This document shows, one piece after another, positions 13,440 through 22,248 of a DNA stretch of 34,340 bases. The number at the start of each line of letters is the position of its first letter. Positions within the stretch are counted from its first letter, which is position 1. The stretch covers positions 1 to 34,340 of the IMG/VR virus record IMGVR_UViG_3300021511_000022; one strand, written 5' to 3'. The notes under the pieces were generated by a model. The model did not search any database. It was given only the letters and a program-made list of their open reading frames with translations, and had not been told where the DNA came from. This DNA is from a virus. The translations under genes were made by a program, and so were the position numbers.

Positions 13440-14381
13440 ATGAACAAAAATATAGTTATATATTCAAGAAGTTTGGGCGTAAACAATCGTGTTGAGCCCT
13501 CTAGTATACCGTATGATCCGGAAACTGGGGTCACTGCTTTTGAATATGCTGAAAATGTAGTTGTAGGTCCTAATGGTAAAGCATCATCTCGCAAAGGAAT
13601 GACTTCTCGTTCTTCTGATTCATATCATTCTATATATTCAATTGGAAGTACTGGATATGTTGTAAAGGAACGAGCTACAGATGCTGCACTATATCAAATT
13701 ATTCCTTCTTCTGATGGAGTGCTTACATTTAATGGAGTACGAAGTGGTTTAAGTAAAGAAGCATATATAGATTATTACACTATTGGTGATAATACATACT
13801 ATTCTAATGGTGTAGAACACGGCATATTAAATAATAATATATCTAGTGCATGGCCCGTAAGTGAATGGAATGGCCCTGAAACCAAGACACCGTATAAAAG
13901 TACACCAGCCGGTGAGCATATAGCCTTTTTATCAGGCACTCATTATTTTTCAATTGGTAATGTGTTACATGCAACGCCTCCGGGATTATATGGAATATAT
14001 TTTCCATCATTGGCGTTTAAAAAGTTTGGAAGTAAAATTCTTTTAATTGTTCCGGCCCATGACGGATTGTACATAGGAACTGAAAGAAGAATTCATTTTT
14101 TACAAGGATTGGAAATTTTAAAAATGCAAAAGACCACTGTAGCGGACTACCCTATAATTGAATGGTCGCGCAGTGATGATTTAATTAATCCTTTTCTTTT
14201 TGGATTAAATTCTATCATGCCATCATTTATTATAGGGACTGCTAAAGGACCGGCTATTTGTTTGCCGGGAGGACAATTAGAAGATTTAATTAGTAAAAAT
14301 ATAAAGCTTCCCGCTTGTACGGGAGCCGGGGCTACGTTATGTGTAGACGAAACCTTGATATTTCAAAGTAGAGGAGATTAA
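13440..14381 (+). CDS. Tail nozzle / stabilization-type protein (probable)
   Basis: The start at 13440 is preferred over an in-frame ATG at 13416, because the conserved-looking N-terminus MNKNIVIYSRSLGVNN begins there and the upstream gene ends at 13435. The 313-residue protein has the hallmark of podoviral tail nozzle proteins: GVNNRVEPSSIPYDP, then a segment with AENVVVGPNGKASSRKGM, followed by repeated short beta-strands (GLYIGTERRIHFLQGLE) such as a beta-propeller would give. In P22 the equivalent is gp10, which sits below the adaptor. It is shorter than gp10, so it may be a reduced version. No clear ribosome-binding site. Confidence 0.62.
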   Translation: MNKNIVIYSRSLGVNNRVEPSSIPYDPETGVTAFEYAENVVVGPNGKASSRKGMTSRSSDSYHSIYSIGSTGYVVKERATDAALYQIIPSSDGVLTFNGVRSGLSKEAYIDYYTIGDNTYYSNGVEHGILNNNISSAWPVSEWNGPETKTPYKSTPAGEHIAFLSGTHYFSIGNVLHATPPGLYGIYFPSLAFKKFGSKILLIVPAHDGLYIGTERRIHFLQGLEILKMQKTTVADYPIIEWSRSDDLINPFLFGLNSIMPSFIIGTAKGPAICLPGGQLEDLISKNIKLPACTGAGATLCVDETLIFQSRGD

Positions 14382-14383
14382 AA

Positions 14384-15163
14384 ATGTGGGATTTAAGTAC
14401 TGGTTTTAAAGCTGCACTCGCGAACACTGACCCTGCTTTCGGTACACGGGTTACTGGAACCACTGGCATCACATTAGGTGATGGTGATGGAACAGTAATA
14501 AGTGGAGCAGACACTATTAATGATGGTGATAGTGGACTAGCTGCATTTGCCGTTGATGAATGGTTAACTTTTAATTATCCTGGTAATGCAAATGATGCCA
14601 AGAGAGTGAAGGCATTAGATGTTGCTGCTGGCAAAATTGAAGTTGCTGCCGGTTCTTGGGCTTCTGCCGTTACCTCTAATAGTGATTCTAAACAAATTAT
14701 GGAGGTTACTGGCGGCAATTTAAAAGCCATTATGCAGAATATGCAATTATGGCTTTATGGAGGCACCCAACCTGCTGATGCTGATGCTTCTGAAGGTGGC
14801 GCAACGGTTATTTGTAAAATTACCCTTGATGGTGGAACATTTGTTGTTGGCTCTGCAGCTAATGGATTAAATTTTGGTCAATATGCCAGCGATATGCTGC
14901 GCAGGGCCATAGACCCCGCTACCGGAAATGTTGAAAATTGGCAAGGTGAAAATCTCACCGATGGCACAATTACTTGGGCAAGACTTTATGCAAATGCTGC
15001 TGATCCAACTACCGGGGCTTCAACTACTGATGTTCGTATGGATGCGGCAGTTTCACAAACTTCAGGTGATATTATCCTATCAAATAGGACTGCAGTATCT
15101 GGAGCTACTACCGAGGTTGTGGATGTTAGATTTAAGATAGTTGGTGCTACTTACGTTGCCTAA
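14384..15163 (+). CDS. Putative tail structural protein (259 aa)
   Basis: A 259-residue Ala/Gly/Asp/Thr-rich protein with ribosome-binding site GAGGAGATTAAAA. It starts MWDLSTGFKAALANTDPAF and shows a distinctive GDGDGTVISGADTINDGDSGL stretch followed by beta-type segments (DEWLTFNYPGNANDAKRVKAL). A C-terminal half with TWARLYANAADPTTGAS and ISGATTEVVDVRFKIVG-type strands resembles tail and fibre beta-sandwich proteins. It does not resemble any named family. Its stop overlaps the next start (TAATG). It is one of the tightly packed tail-region genes and is probably a component of the short tail. Confidence 0.6.
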   Translation: MWDLSTGFKAALANTDPAFGTRVTGTTGITLGDGDGTVISGADTINDGDSGLAAFAVDEWLTFNYPGNANDAKRVKALDVAAGKIEVAAGSWASAVTSNSDSKQIMEVTGGNLKAIMQNMQLWLYGGTQPADADASEGGATVICKITLDGGTFVVGSAANGLNFGQYASDMLRRAIDPATGNVENWQGENLTDGTITWARLYANAADPTTGASTTDVRMDAAVSQTSGDIILSNRTAVSGATTEVVDVRFKIVGATYVA

Positions 15164-15663
15164 TGCTTATACTTTGGGGTGGTGCTAAAAAGGAACCTGT
15201 AACTATAACAGGGGCAATTGGTGTTGCTGGTTACGCCACAGGCTGGATCAATCCGATTGGATTAATAGTTGGTTCTATTGGTATATCTGGTCGCTGTATA
15301 TGTGCTCCCGGCAACACATTAACTGGTGCGATTGGTGTTGCCGGACAATTAACATGTGGTTTTCTTTCAACTGGTGATGCATTTGGTGCTATTGGTATCG
15401 CTGGACAAATGACTGCTTTAATAACAACCGGTATAAATGTCCGTGGATCAATTGGTGTTTCTGGTTATATGTTAGGAGGAGCTTATAAGCAAGGCAGTAT
15501 TACTGGAGCAATTGGGGTTATGGGGTGTATAACTTTTAGTGACATAGTATCAGTAGAAGTAGTAGGAGCGATAAGCGTTATGGGTCAAATGCGTACACAA
15601 GGTGAAAGTGATTGCTTACTTTCGAATATTGCTTACGATTCCGATAGTGGAGTATGGTCATGA
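15163..15663 (+). CDS. Glycine-rich repeat protein, 20-residue GAIGVAG repeats (166 aa)
   Basis: A 166-residue protein made almost entirely of repeats. The motif G-A/S-I-G/S-V/I-A/S/M-G starts at residues 17, 37, 55, 75, 95, 115 and 135, a period of 20 residues with one 18-residue unit, and is separated by Thr/Ile-rich strands and turns. There is no charge in the repeats; charged residues occur only at both ends. This regularity suggests a beta-solenoid or a fibrous glycine-zipper-like structure rather than a globular fold. The start overlaps the preceding stop (TAATG) and the stop overlaps the next start (ATGA), so it is a genuine member of the tail operon. No family is recognised. Confidence 0.7.
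   Translation: MLILWGGAKKEPVTITGAIGVAGYATGWINPIGLIVGSIGISGRCICAPGNTLTGAIGVAGQLTCGFLSTGDAFGAIGIAGQMTALITTGINVRGSIGVSGYMLGGAYKQGSITGAIGVMGCITFSDIVSVEVVGAISVMGQMRTQGESDCLLSNIAYDSDSGVWS
15211..15600 (+). repeat. Seven 60-bp in-frame repeat units
   Basis: Seven imperfect tandem units of 60 bp (one of 54 bp) inside the 15163 gene. Conservation is at protein level around G-A/S-I-G-V/I-A/S-G; codons differ between units (GGGGCAATTGGTGTT versus GGTGCGATTGGTGTT), which argues for an old expansion kept by selection. Confidence 0.8.
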
Positions 15664-16133
15664 TAACTTGTACCCAGGGAGCTATTGGGGGAACTGGTGA
15701 AAAACCCACTACTTTTTTTAGTGGTTGGGATTTTAACTCTATGGCTAAAGTAAATGGTATTCCTTTAGGAGCTAATAGTGATGGTATTTTCCAATTGAAT
15801 ACTACTGAAAAAGATGCCGGAGTAAATTATACTAGAACTATTACGTTTGCTACTTCTGATTTCAATATTGACAATAATAAATTATTAATATTTTTATACT
15901 TTGGTTTTATTACCAATTATAGTTTCACAGTAGAAGTTAAATTTGATGATGGTTCTTGGAACATATACTCAATTGTACCAGCATCATCAGGGTTACAGAG
16001 GCGTAGATTAATGCTTGATATGAATAGTCGGGGTTTTTATCACACTATACGCGTTTCTTCAACCACTGCTTTTAAATTAAATTATATAAAGGGTTTGATA
16101 ACGATCAGACCCTCTGGTTTAGTGGGTTATTAA
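15660..16133 (+). CDS. Putative tail protein with GAIG N-terminus (157 aa)
   Basis: The start at 15660 is preferred because it overlaps the preceding stop as ATGA; an ATG two codons upstream is possible. The 157-residue product begins MITCTQGAIGGTGEKPTTF, echoing the GAIG motif of the previous gene. It then turns into a beta-rich domain (FFSGWDFNSMAKVNGIPLG; FGFITNYSFTVEVKFDDGSWN; SSGLQRRRLMLDMNSRGFY) with a jelly-roll or carbohydrate-binding look. It could be a tail appendage or receptor-binding component. The family is not recognised. Confidence 0.6.
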   Translation: MITCTQGAIGGTGEKPTTFFSGWDFNSMAKVNGIPLGANSDGIFQLNTTEKDAGVNYTRTITFATSDFNIDNNKLLIFLYFGFITNYSFTVEVKFDDGSWNIYSIVPASSGLQRRRLMLDMNSRGFYHTIRVSSTTAFKLNYIKGLITIRPSGLVGY

Positions 16134-16134
16134 T

Positions 16135-17466
16135 ATGGGTGACGGCGAAAGAGTAGATATACCGGCTAAATCGGTTTATGCTGGTGCATCATATTATAGG
16201 GTAGTTGAAAATGCTGAATGGGCTAAAAAAGAAGTCGATGAACATCTTCAACGTTTAAGTGATATTATTTCTGTATTAACAGATTTAATTGAGTATTATG
16301 ATTTTACTCCAAATATTAGTCCATTTGTACCAGTAAATCCTGCCGCTGTTGCTCCTCCTACTAGACCAAATTTTGATGCTGTTGATTTTAACAACAATTG
16401 GCCGGATACAAATATTCCAGAACCTGTCCTGGCTCCGATAGAGGGGCTTGATTGGTCGTATGATGAGCCGGAACCTCCGATAACCCCAAATAATACGTTT
16501 GATTTTACTGGAGCAGATTATTCTTCAGATATGTATGTCGCCCTATTTGCTAAGATTTATAATGGTATTGTCGAAGGTGGTACTGGATTAACTGATGAAG
16601 TACATGCGGCAATTCTTGCCCGTGGTCGTGAAGCGTTTAGGGTTGTTGATGACCGGGAATATCGTAGGGCTCTGTCAGCAGCCGGGGCAAATGGTTTTGA
16701 TTTCCCTGGAGATGTACAGGCAGTCATTCAACAAGAATCGTTGCAGGAGATCGTTGCTAAGGAAACCGATCTTATCAACAACACTACGATCAAGGATTAT
16801 GATGCGGCCCTTGATATGACCAAGTATTTCATAGACAAGGGTGGGACCATAGAAGAAATGCTTCGTAACTTCTTTAGCAGTGAAGAGGACCGGCGGTTAC
16901 AGGTGGAGACAGCAGCTAATGAGTTTATTTTCAAGATTTTTGAGCAGTCGACCAAAGTTTATTTGGGGAAGTGGGAAGGTATTAAAATTAAGTTTGAAGG
17001 CAATAAGGCGCAAATTGAAGCTGCAGCAGCACAATGGGATGCAGAAATAAAAGTTTTACTTGGTAGATACCAAGGGCTTCAATCCGCAATTGATGCAATC
17101 AGGGCCGAAAACCAGGGCAGAATTGATATTCGTAATAGTGATGCATTAATATATGAAACAGATATAAAGGCGTATACCGCAGAACAAACAGCTATTCTTG
17201 AACGTACAAACGTAATTTTAGAAAGTAACAAGACGACTTCACTTATTTCTCTTGATGAAGAAAAATTAAAAGCCGGTATTTATAGCGATAAAATTAATCT
17301 TTCAGCGGAAATGTCAAAAGCAATAGGCTCTTTGTACGCGCAGGCGGCAGCTTCGGCTTATGGCATTATTAATATGTCAATGGGCTATGACTCAAGTGAA
17401 AGAACTAGTGAAAGTTGGAGCCATGGCGAGGATCTTCGTGAAATACACAGTTATCAAGATGAATAA
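16135..17466 (+). CDS. Large helical tail-region structural protein (443 aa)
   Basis: A 443-residue protein. Residues 1-55 are helical; about 60-115 are Pro/Asn/Asp-rich (PFVPVNPAAVAPPTRP; EPEPPITPNN). From about 125 it is almost purely alpha-helical with long coiled-coil-type stretches (ILARGREAFRVVDDREYRRAL; KIKFEGNKAQIEAAAAQWDAE; AIDAIRAENQGRIDIRNSDA) and the recurring turn AAGANGFDFPGDV. Proteins of this make-up (Pro-rich head, GRE helix, GFxxPG turn, long helices rich in Ala and Gln) occur in the tail module of many environmental phages, without an established function. It may form a helical sleeve or needle. It is not a tape measure of the usual length. Confidence 0.55.
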   Translation: MGDGERVDIPAKSVYAGASYYRVVENAEWAKKEVDEHLQRLSDIISVLTDLIEYYDFTPNISPFVPVNPAAVAPPTRPNFDAVDFNNNWPDTNIPEPVLAPIEGLDWSYDEPEPPITPNNTFDFTGADYSSDMYVALFAKIYNGIVEGGTGLTDEVHAAILARGREAFRVVDDREYRRALSAAGANGFDFPGDVQAVIQQESLQEIVAKETDLINNTTIKDYDAALDMTKYFIDKGGTIEEMLRNFFSSEEDRRLQVETAANEFIFKIFEQSTKVYLGKWEGIKIKFEGNKAQIEAAAAQWDAEIKVLLGRYQGLQSAIDAIRAENQGRIDIRNSDALIYETDIKAYTAEQTAILERTNVILESNKTTSLISLDEEKLKAGIYSDKINLSAEMSKAIGSLYAQAAASAYGIINMSMGYDSSERTSESWSHGEDLREIHSYQDE

Positions 17467-17480
17467 AATAGGAGAATATA

Positions 17481-18017
17481 ATGACTGAAGCAGCGATTTT
17501 AATAGCGGACCAAACGGGAGGAGATCCGATAGCAACCCGTGAAGCTTACGAAGATATTGCTGGTGCAACAAGGTATATCGAAAGAGTAGATTTTTCATCT
17601 GGTAGGGTTGATACACCATGGACAACAACTTATTTGCGTGGAGATTCAGCGGCCATAACAACCGCTGATGGTGTAAACCTTGCTTCGCTTGCCTCTGACC
17701 TAACAAGTAATTTACTCGATCCTGGTGATTGTGCAATGGTACTTGTTAGTGCGTATACTACCCTTGGCGGGGCAACAGATTACATTGATATTACTCCTAT
17801 CCTGTTTGATGCGGCAGGGACCGGAATAGCTAATATTATTGGTATCCTTGAGACAAAAAGAGCTTCCTGTTCAGCAGCATTCAGGGAAGCAGCCAGTTCA
17901 GGCCAATATCGGTGTAACTTACTTACTTGGGATGTATCGGGTGCCCATAAGATAGGGTTTCATATTACCGAGATAAGTACCAGCAATGGTATTAAACTCA
18001 AAGCAGCAGTAATCTAA
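17481..18017 (+). CDS. Putative virion protein (178 aa)
   Basis: A 178-residue protein with ribosome-binding site GGAGAATATA. It starts MTEAAILIADQTGGDP and is beta-rich with Thr/Ala/Gly (DCAMVLVSAYTTLGGATDYIDITPILFD; HKIGFHITEISTSNGIKLKAAVI). It resembles jelly-roll tail appendages in composition. The stop overlaps the next start (TAATG), so it is coupled to the 18017 gene. The family is not recognised. Confidence 0.6.
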   Translation: MTEAAILIADQTGGDPIATREAYEDIAGATRYIERVDFSSGRVDTPWTTTYLRGDSAAITTADGVNLASLASDLTSNLLDPGDCAMVLVSAYTTLGGATDYIDITPILFDAAGTGIANIIGILETKRASCSAAFREAASSGQYRCNLLTWDVSGAHKIGFHITEISTSNGIKLKAAVI

Positions 18018-18802
18018 TGCGACGTGGAAACAATCGACGGATAGCTTCAATTCACCAGGAACGTAACCCTGTGCCTATTCCAGCGGCAACCGGCGGCGAT
18101 TGGGATGCTTTTGCTGTTACGGCCAGTGGTGACTTGACACCGGACAATACCACTATTTTTAAATACGAACTATTTCACCAGTGTTATGTGACTACTCGCA
18201 AGGTAGATATATTAACCTTTGATATTAATGCCCTGGTAAATGACACTACCGAGTCAGCAAACCTTAAAATGTTGATCGTTGACGTTGATACCAGTGAATA
18301 TGTCGGGTATCGAGCAGTTATTAAAGATGACGATGCAAATGATATTGTAGAACGGTCGGCAGATTCGGACACGTACTGTCATTCTGTTAACGGTTCAAAT
18401 CTTGGTACTCATCATTGCGGGCCGGGATCTGATTTTAAATGGACCGGAGAAGTTACTGTATACCTGGATCGAACGGCACGAGTAGCATTGGTTCTTTTTG
18501 AACTGGATACTGTTGGTGCCGGTACTTCCGCATATACTCAAGATGCAGGGGATACACCGGATACTTACACTGAATTTCCAATAGATGATGTTGAGTTCGG
18601 TTGTACTTATGGCGAAGAATCGCGTATGAATGCCTATGACAATGATTTAAGTACATGGGAAGGTGTTGAATCTGGTGGAAGTATAGTACTACCGACAATG
18701 GATTCAGCAGAAGATTATTATTATAAGGTTTTTGTCGATACTTTTGGGCGAACGCCCACTCTAAGTTCCTTAATGCATTGGGACTATACCGGGGCAATAT
18801 GA
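18017..18802 (+). CDS. Putative virion protein (261 aa)
   Basis: A 261-residue protein with a basic N-terminus (MRRGNNRRIASIHQERNP) and then a beta-rich body (TRKVDILTFDINALVND; TGEVTVYLDRTARVALVLFEL), a composition usual for tail proteins. The start overlaps the previous stop (TAATG), and the stop overlaps the next start (ATGA at 18799). Five cysteines are scattered through it. It looks like a structural component of the tail, possibly a beta-sandwich appendage. No family is recognised. Confidence 0.58.
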   Translation: MRRGNNRRIASIHQERNPVPIPAATGGDWDAFAVTASGDLTPDNTTIFKYELFHQCYVTTRKVDILTFDINALVNDTTESANLKMLIVDVDTSEYVGYRAVIKDDDANDIVERSADSDTYCHSVNGSNLGTHHCGPGSDFKWTGEVTVYLDRTARVALVLFELDTVGAGTSAYTQDAGDTPDTYTEFPIDDVEFGCTYGEESRMNAYDNDLSTWEGVESGGSIVLPTMDSAEDYYYKVFVDTFGRTPTLSSLMHWDYTGAI

Positions 18803-19431
18803 TCCCTACGCGTACAGCAATAAAAGGAGATAGAGGAAGGGCAAATTTTTATAGGGGTTTTGCTAAAAAATTAATGCATGATCTGGAAACAGATATGCAA
18901 TTTAACGAAAAACGTAATACCGGGTATTTCACTCATCACTGTTCTGATGGGACAATAATTCAAGGATGGAGTAACTTTGGCACTCGGCAGATTATCATAA
19001 CCGTGCCGACAGGTGGCGAGGTAATTGAAGAAGAAGGGTGCTACTGCAACTCTTGCTTTACGGTAGGCCGGGTAATCAGAATTGATAACAGCACGCAGGA
19101 AACAGGGAGTAGAATAGCTTGTAGCCAAGAATACTCAGCATGTGATGATAATTTTCACGGGACCAGCAGGGAGACATATACAGTCGAATTATGCAGGAAT
19201 AGGGATTCATGGATAATTGTTGAAGGTTGTAGGGTTCTGGACCATGCGACGTATTGTCCCGATGAATTTGTGGCTCTGATGCGATACCCCTTTGATGCTG
19301 ACGGATTTGAACTTTTTAGTATTTGTATTACAACCTGTCCTAGTGCGAATTGTGGTGTGATTGCACCAGAAGGAATCGCGTATGTGATAGCACCGTTTAC
19401 TGTAAATAGTTTATTTTTGAATACCCAATGA
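18799..19431 (+). CDS. Cysteine-rich putative virion protein (210 aa)
   Basis: The start at 18799 is chosen because it overlaps the upstream stop (ATGA); an in-frame ATG at 18778 would overlap by 25 nt. The 210-residue product has a basic helical head (TRTAIKGDRGRANFYRGFAKK) followed by a beta-type body with twelve cysteines, including the cluster GCYCNSC and others near SQEYSACDDNF, LCRNRDSWIIVEGC, YCPDEF and ICITTCPSANCG. This is unusual for a phage tail protein and suggests a metal site or disulfide-stabilised extracellular domain. It ends ATGA over the next gene. The family is not recognised. Confidence 0.58.
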   Translation: MIPTRTAIKGDRGRANFYRGFAKKLMHDLETDMQFNEKRNTGYFTHHCSDGTIIQGWSNFGTRQIIITVPTGGEVIEEEGCYCNSCFTVGRVIRIDNSTQETGSRIACSQEYSACDDNFHGTSRETYTVELCRNRDSWIIVEGCRVLDHATYCPDEFVALMRYPFDADGFELFSICITTCPSANCGVIAPEGIAYVIAPFTVNSLFLNTQ

Positions 19432-21566
19432 TAAGAGAACTACTGACATTTACAGAAGCATCTTGCCTTGGTAAAGGTACAGTGTTATCTGTTGATTGGG
19501 TCAATAACCAGATGTCGGCAGAGATTGAAAAATACGAAGACGGTGAAGTCGTCACTGAAACAGTCACGGTTAATGGTGCCTATAATGGTTCAATAACCGG
19601 CTGGAACCTTGATCGAGAACAAACCGCTCAAGATGGAGCCAAGTATTTCTTTGAACAGAGCGCACAGGCCGGAGTAACAATTTTCAAGGTAGACGACGAA
19701 TTTCTTTATACGGCAAGAAATGTTGATGGGGTAACAACCTATTTTGCTGTATCCCTGTATCCACAAACAGGCGAGACATCAATAGAGAAACGCCCGTGCT
19801 GGCCTGCCCTGCCATCTTTAATACAAAATTCTTGGCTTGTCCGGCCAACCTCTGAAGAAGCGGAAGACGGGTACGGCACACCTTTTATTGACACCGACAA
19901 CGTTTCCCTGGTTGAAGCTTACAGTGATCAGCTCGGCCTGCAACGTGCCGGTGGCACTCCTTCTGATCCGGCCAACTTAACCTTGCTTACTAAATCTCTT
20001 TATTACGATGATTATTACACTAGATATATATGCCATCACCAATATGAGTTTGATTTTCACCATGAGATAAGTAACGCCTTTCTTTTATGGGAACAGAGCG
20101 TAACTCTCAGAGATTATATGATAAATTTTAATCTTTACACGACAGGTGTAGGGGTTAATGGAATTAAGTTTTTTACCACTCCTACGGCTGCTCACCATAA
20201 GTTTTATTTCTCCATGGGCACGATAGGCGAAGATGAAATTTCAATGCTTGTTACTGTTGGATGGGAAAGATACCACGATGGTATTGATTACGCTTTTCGG
20301 GGGCTTGTAACAGCTACAAAAATCACAGACCCTTTTCAGAATAGAGAGATAATTGAAAATGCTTTGGCGGGGACATTAGTTGGACGCACCTATAACTTTG
20401 ACAGAACATACTCAAGTGAATTGCCGGTGCCGACAGTTATTAAGTGGTTTAGAGCAGTGTATACGCCAAACAAGATGAATAAAATCTCGTTATCCCATGA
20501 GTGTGAAAACAGACAAAATGACAGTGGGCCGGAGGATTTTACATGGTATGCCCTGTTTTTAAACCTTGGGATATCAGCAATTAGGGAAATTCTCATAGAA
20601 AGAATTGATGTATCTGTTAACGCAGAGGCGGATATTACCGTAACTTATCCGTCGTATGAACAGATGGGAACTTTTGCTCAAGTACGGCTACACCCTTCAC
20701 CACCTCAAGGAACAGACGAGCTGTCCGGGACTCAACCTGTCCTGGTGTCTGAAACAGGTACAAGGTTGATGGCCACATTAACCGGCTTGACCACTTGCAC
20801 TGATTTTACAGATTATAACTGGACGAATCAAAAAATAACATATACTGGACCATCTGGTTTAATCACAACACTTGACGGAGGAAGCGGGAGTATAACCGGG
20901 TATTCAGGGGCATGGTACGGTTCGTCAACGACAAAAACACACACAAAATTAACCGACGTTCACTGGCTGCATATTGATCTTGATAAAGATTTTTATATTT
21001 TTATTGAAGCAAATTTGATCAGCGGCACGGCTTCATGGACCGGAACAACGGGAGACAGTGGAGATATAACCCTATACCTTTATGTATACTACGCTGGAGT
21101 AAAAACTTTACTTTCTACAAATGTAATAGATTCCTCATATTATAATGGTTCAAGCGTGAACAGAGGCGCAGGCATGTGGGCTCCTACTGATGACAACGAG
21201 ATTGACCTTAGGTGCCTTCAGGGGATATTTGGTAATTTTACAGCATCCACAACATACACCATATATCATGACATTTTGCCGTATATGGGAAGTGGAACTT
21301 TAAAAGTATTAGAAGCAAATAAAATTTATATAGGGCAAACATTCTTTTCCCATCCACTTGAAATAGAGCGCACCGCAGATGGTTTGATGTGGCTTGAGTG
21401 GGATTCTTTAGAGATCATAGAAGTAAATGGTTTGCTCATAGCTAAAATGGACAACCCAATCACTTGGGACCATGAGCGTATATTCTGGACCAGTGATGAT
21501 GACCTACACAGTGAAATGCTGGTAAACGCAGGAAACGAAAACCATACAAACAGGTGTTTGATATAG
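19428..21566 (+). CDS. Large putative tail protein (712 aa)
   Basis: A 712-residue protein coupled to the preceding gene (ATGA). The N-terminal 130 residues are beta-type (GKGTVLSVDWVNNQMSAEI, YFFEQSAQAG), the middle (about 190-400) aromatic and rich in His/Tyr (YDDYYTRYICHHQYEFDFHHEI), and residues 440-620 Ser/Thr/Gly-rich beta-strands (TGPSGLITTLDGGSGSITGYSG; WTGTTGDSGDITLYLYVYYAG). It is typical of large tail hub or appendage proteins and could bear receptor contacts. It precedes the two probable ejection proteins, where podoviruses usually carry tail or internal virion genes. No family is recognised. Confidence 0.58.
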   Translation: MIRELLTFTEASCLGKGTVLSVDWVNNQMSAEIEKYEDGEVVTETVTVNGAYNGSITGWNLDREQTAQDGAKYFFEQSAQAGVTIFKVDDEFLYTARNVDGVTTYFAVSLYPQTGETSIEKRPCWPALPSLIQNSWLVRPTSEEAEDGYGTPFIDTDNVSLVEAYSDQLGLQRAGGTPSDPANLTLLTKSLYYDDYYTRYICHHQYEFDFHHEISNAFLLWEQSVTLRDYMINFNLYTTGVGVNGIKFFTTPTAAHHKFYFSMGTIGEDEISMLVTVGWERYHDGIDYAFRGLVTATKITDPFQNREIIENALAGTLVGRTYNFDRTYSSELPVPTVIKWFRAVYTPNKMNKISLSHECENRQNDSGPEDFTWYALFLNLGISAIREILIERIDVSVNAEADITVTYPSYEQMGTFAQVRLHPSPPQGTDELSGTQPVLVSETGTRLMATLTGLTTCTDFTDYNWTNQKITYTGPSGLITTLDGGSGSITGYSGAWYGSSTTKTHTKLTDVHWLHIDLDKDFYIFIEANLISGTASWTGTTGDSGDITLYLYVYYAGVKTLLSTNVIDSSYYNGSSVNRGAGMWAPTDDNEIDLRCLQGIFGNFTASTTYTIYHDILPYMGSGTLKVLEANKIYIGQTFFSHPLEIERTADGLMWLEWDSLEIIEVNGLLIAKMDNPITWDHERIFWTSDDDLHSEMLVNAGNENHTNRCLI

Positions 21567-21576
21567 GAGAATTAAT

Positions 21577-22248
21577 ATGGCTGTTTCAACAATGATAAAT
21601 AGAAGAAATGAAAAAAATAAGCCGTCATCTGTATTAACGGCAGAAATTAGAGCAAGGAAGGATGCTCGTAGGCAAGCCGATCGTGATCATGATATTAAAA
21701 TGAAACAGATGGGTATTACCAGTGAAGAAAAGATTGCTAAAGGCGGTGAAATAGGGGCAACTGATCGTCGAAAAATGATGGAAACCGGTAGTACTTTAAG
21801 AGAGTCGATGTCTCAAGAGGGGCAGACCGGTAGAAAAAGGATGGGCGAAATAGGGGAGATGAATCGTAAGAGGCTTGGTGAAAGTGCTGAAAGCGGTAGA
21901 CAAATCTTAAGATCCACTACTCAGGATAAAATAAACCAACGTAGTACGGAGCAGCAAAATAGATCGCTTGGTGAAAGGATACGTCAATATGATATTGGTA
22001 GATTTGATACTGCTGTTTCATCTTTAATGGCTCCTAAAGAAACCGCTACAGGTGAAGAAATTGCCGGTATGTCTAGTTTAGAAGCTATTAATCAATATAG
22101 GAATCAGGAAGAACTTAGAAAAGCTGGATCATTAGGAGAAATGAAAAATTTGCTAATGCTACAAAAAATTGATGCATTAAGTCCAGAAGATAAGGCTTTA
22201 TTTGATGAAATGAACGATGAGCAAAAGCAAATATTCTTGGGAAATTAA
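21577..22248 (+). CDS. Coiled-coil protein with 11-residue repeats, probable internal virion protein (223 aa)
   Basis: A 223-residue, highly charged protein with ribosome-binding site AGGAGAATTAAT. Residues 58-112 consist of five tandem 11-residue units (EIGATDRRKMM, ETGSTLRESMS, QEGQTGRKRMG, EIGEMNRKRLG, ESAESGRQILR), a hendecad pattern that favours a right-handed coiled coil. The flanks are also helical (RARKDARRQADRDHDIK; PEDKALFDEMNDEQKQIF). It lies 0 nt before the giant gene, the place taken in T7-like phages by the small internal virion protein gp14. A role as partner of the giant protein during DNA ejection is inference from position. Confidence 0.62.
   Translation: MAVSTMINRRNEKNKPSSVLTAEIRARKDARRQADRDHDIKMKQMGITSEEKIAKGGEIGATDRRKMMETGSTLRESMSQEGQTGRKRMGEIGEMNRKRLGESAESGRQILRSTTQDKINQRSTEQQNRSLGERIRQYDIGRFDTAVSSLMAPKETATGEEIAGMSSLEAINQYRNQEELRKAGSLGEMKNLLMLQKIDALSPEDKALFDEMNDEQKQIFLGN
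21748..21912 (+). repeat. Five 33-bp in-frame repeats (hendecads)
   Basis: Five tandem 33-bp units in the 21577 gene encode the 11-residue repeats at residues 58-112. The shared positions are E/Q at 1, G (once A) at 3, R (usually at position 7, once 6) and M/L at 9 or 10. Confidence 0.7.
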
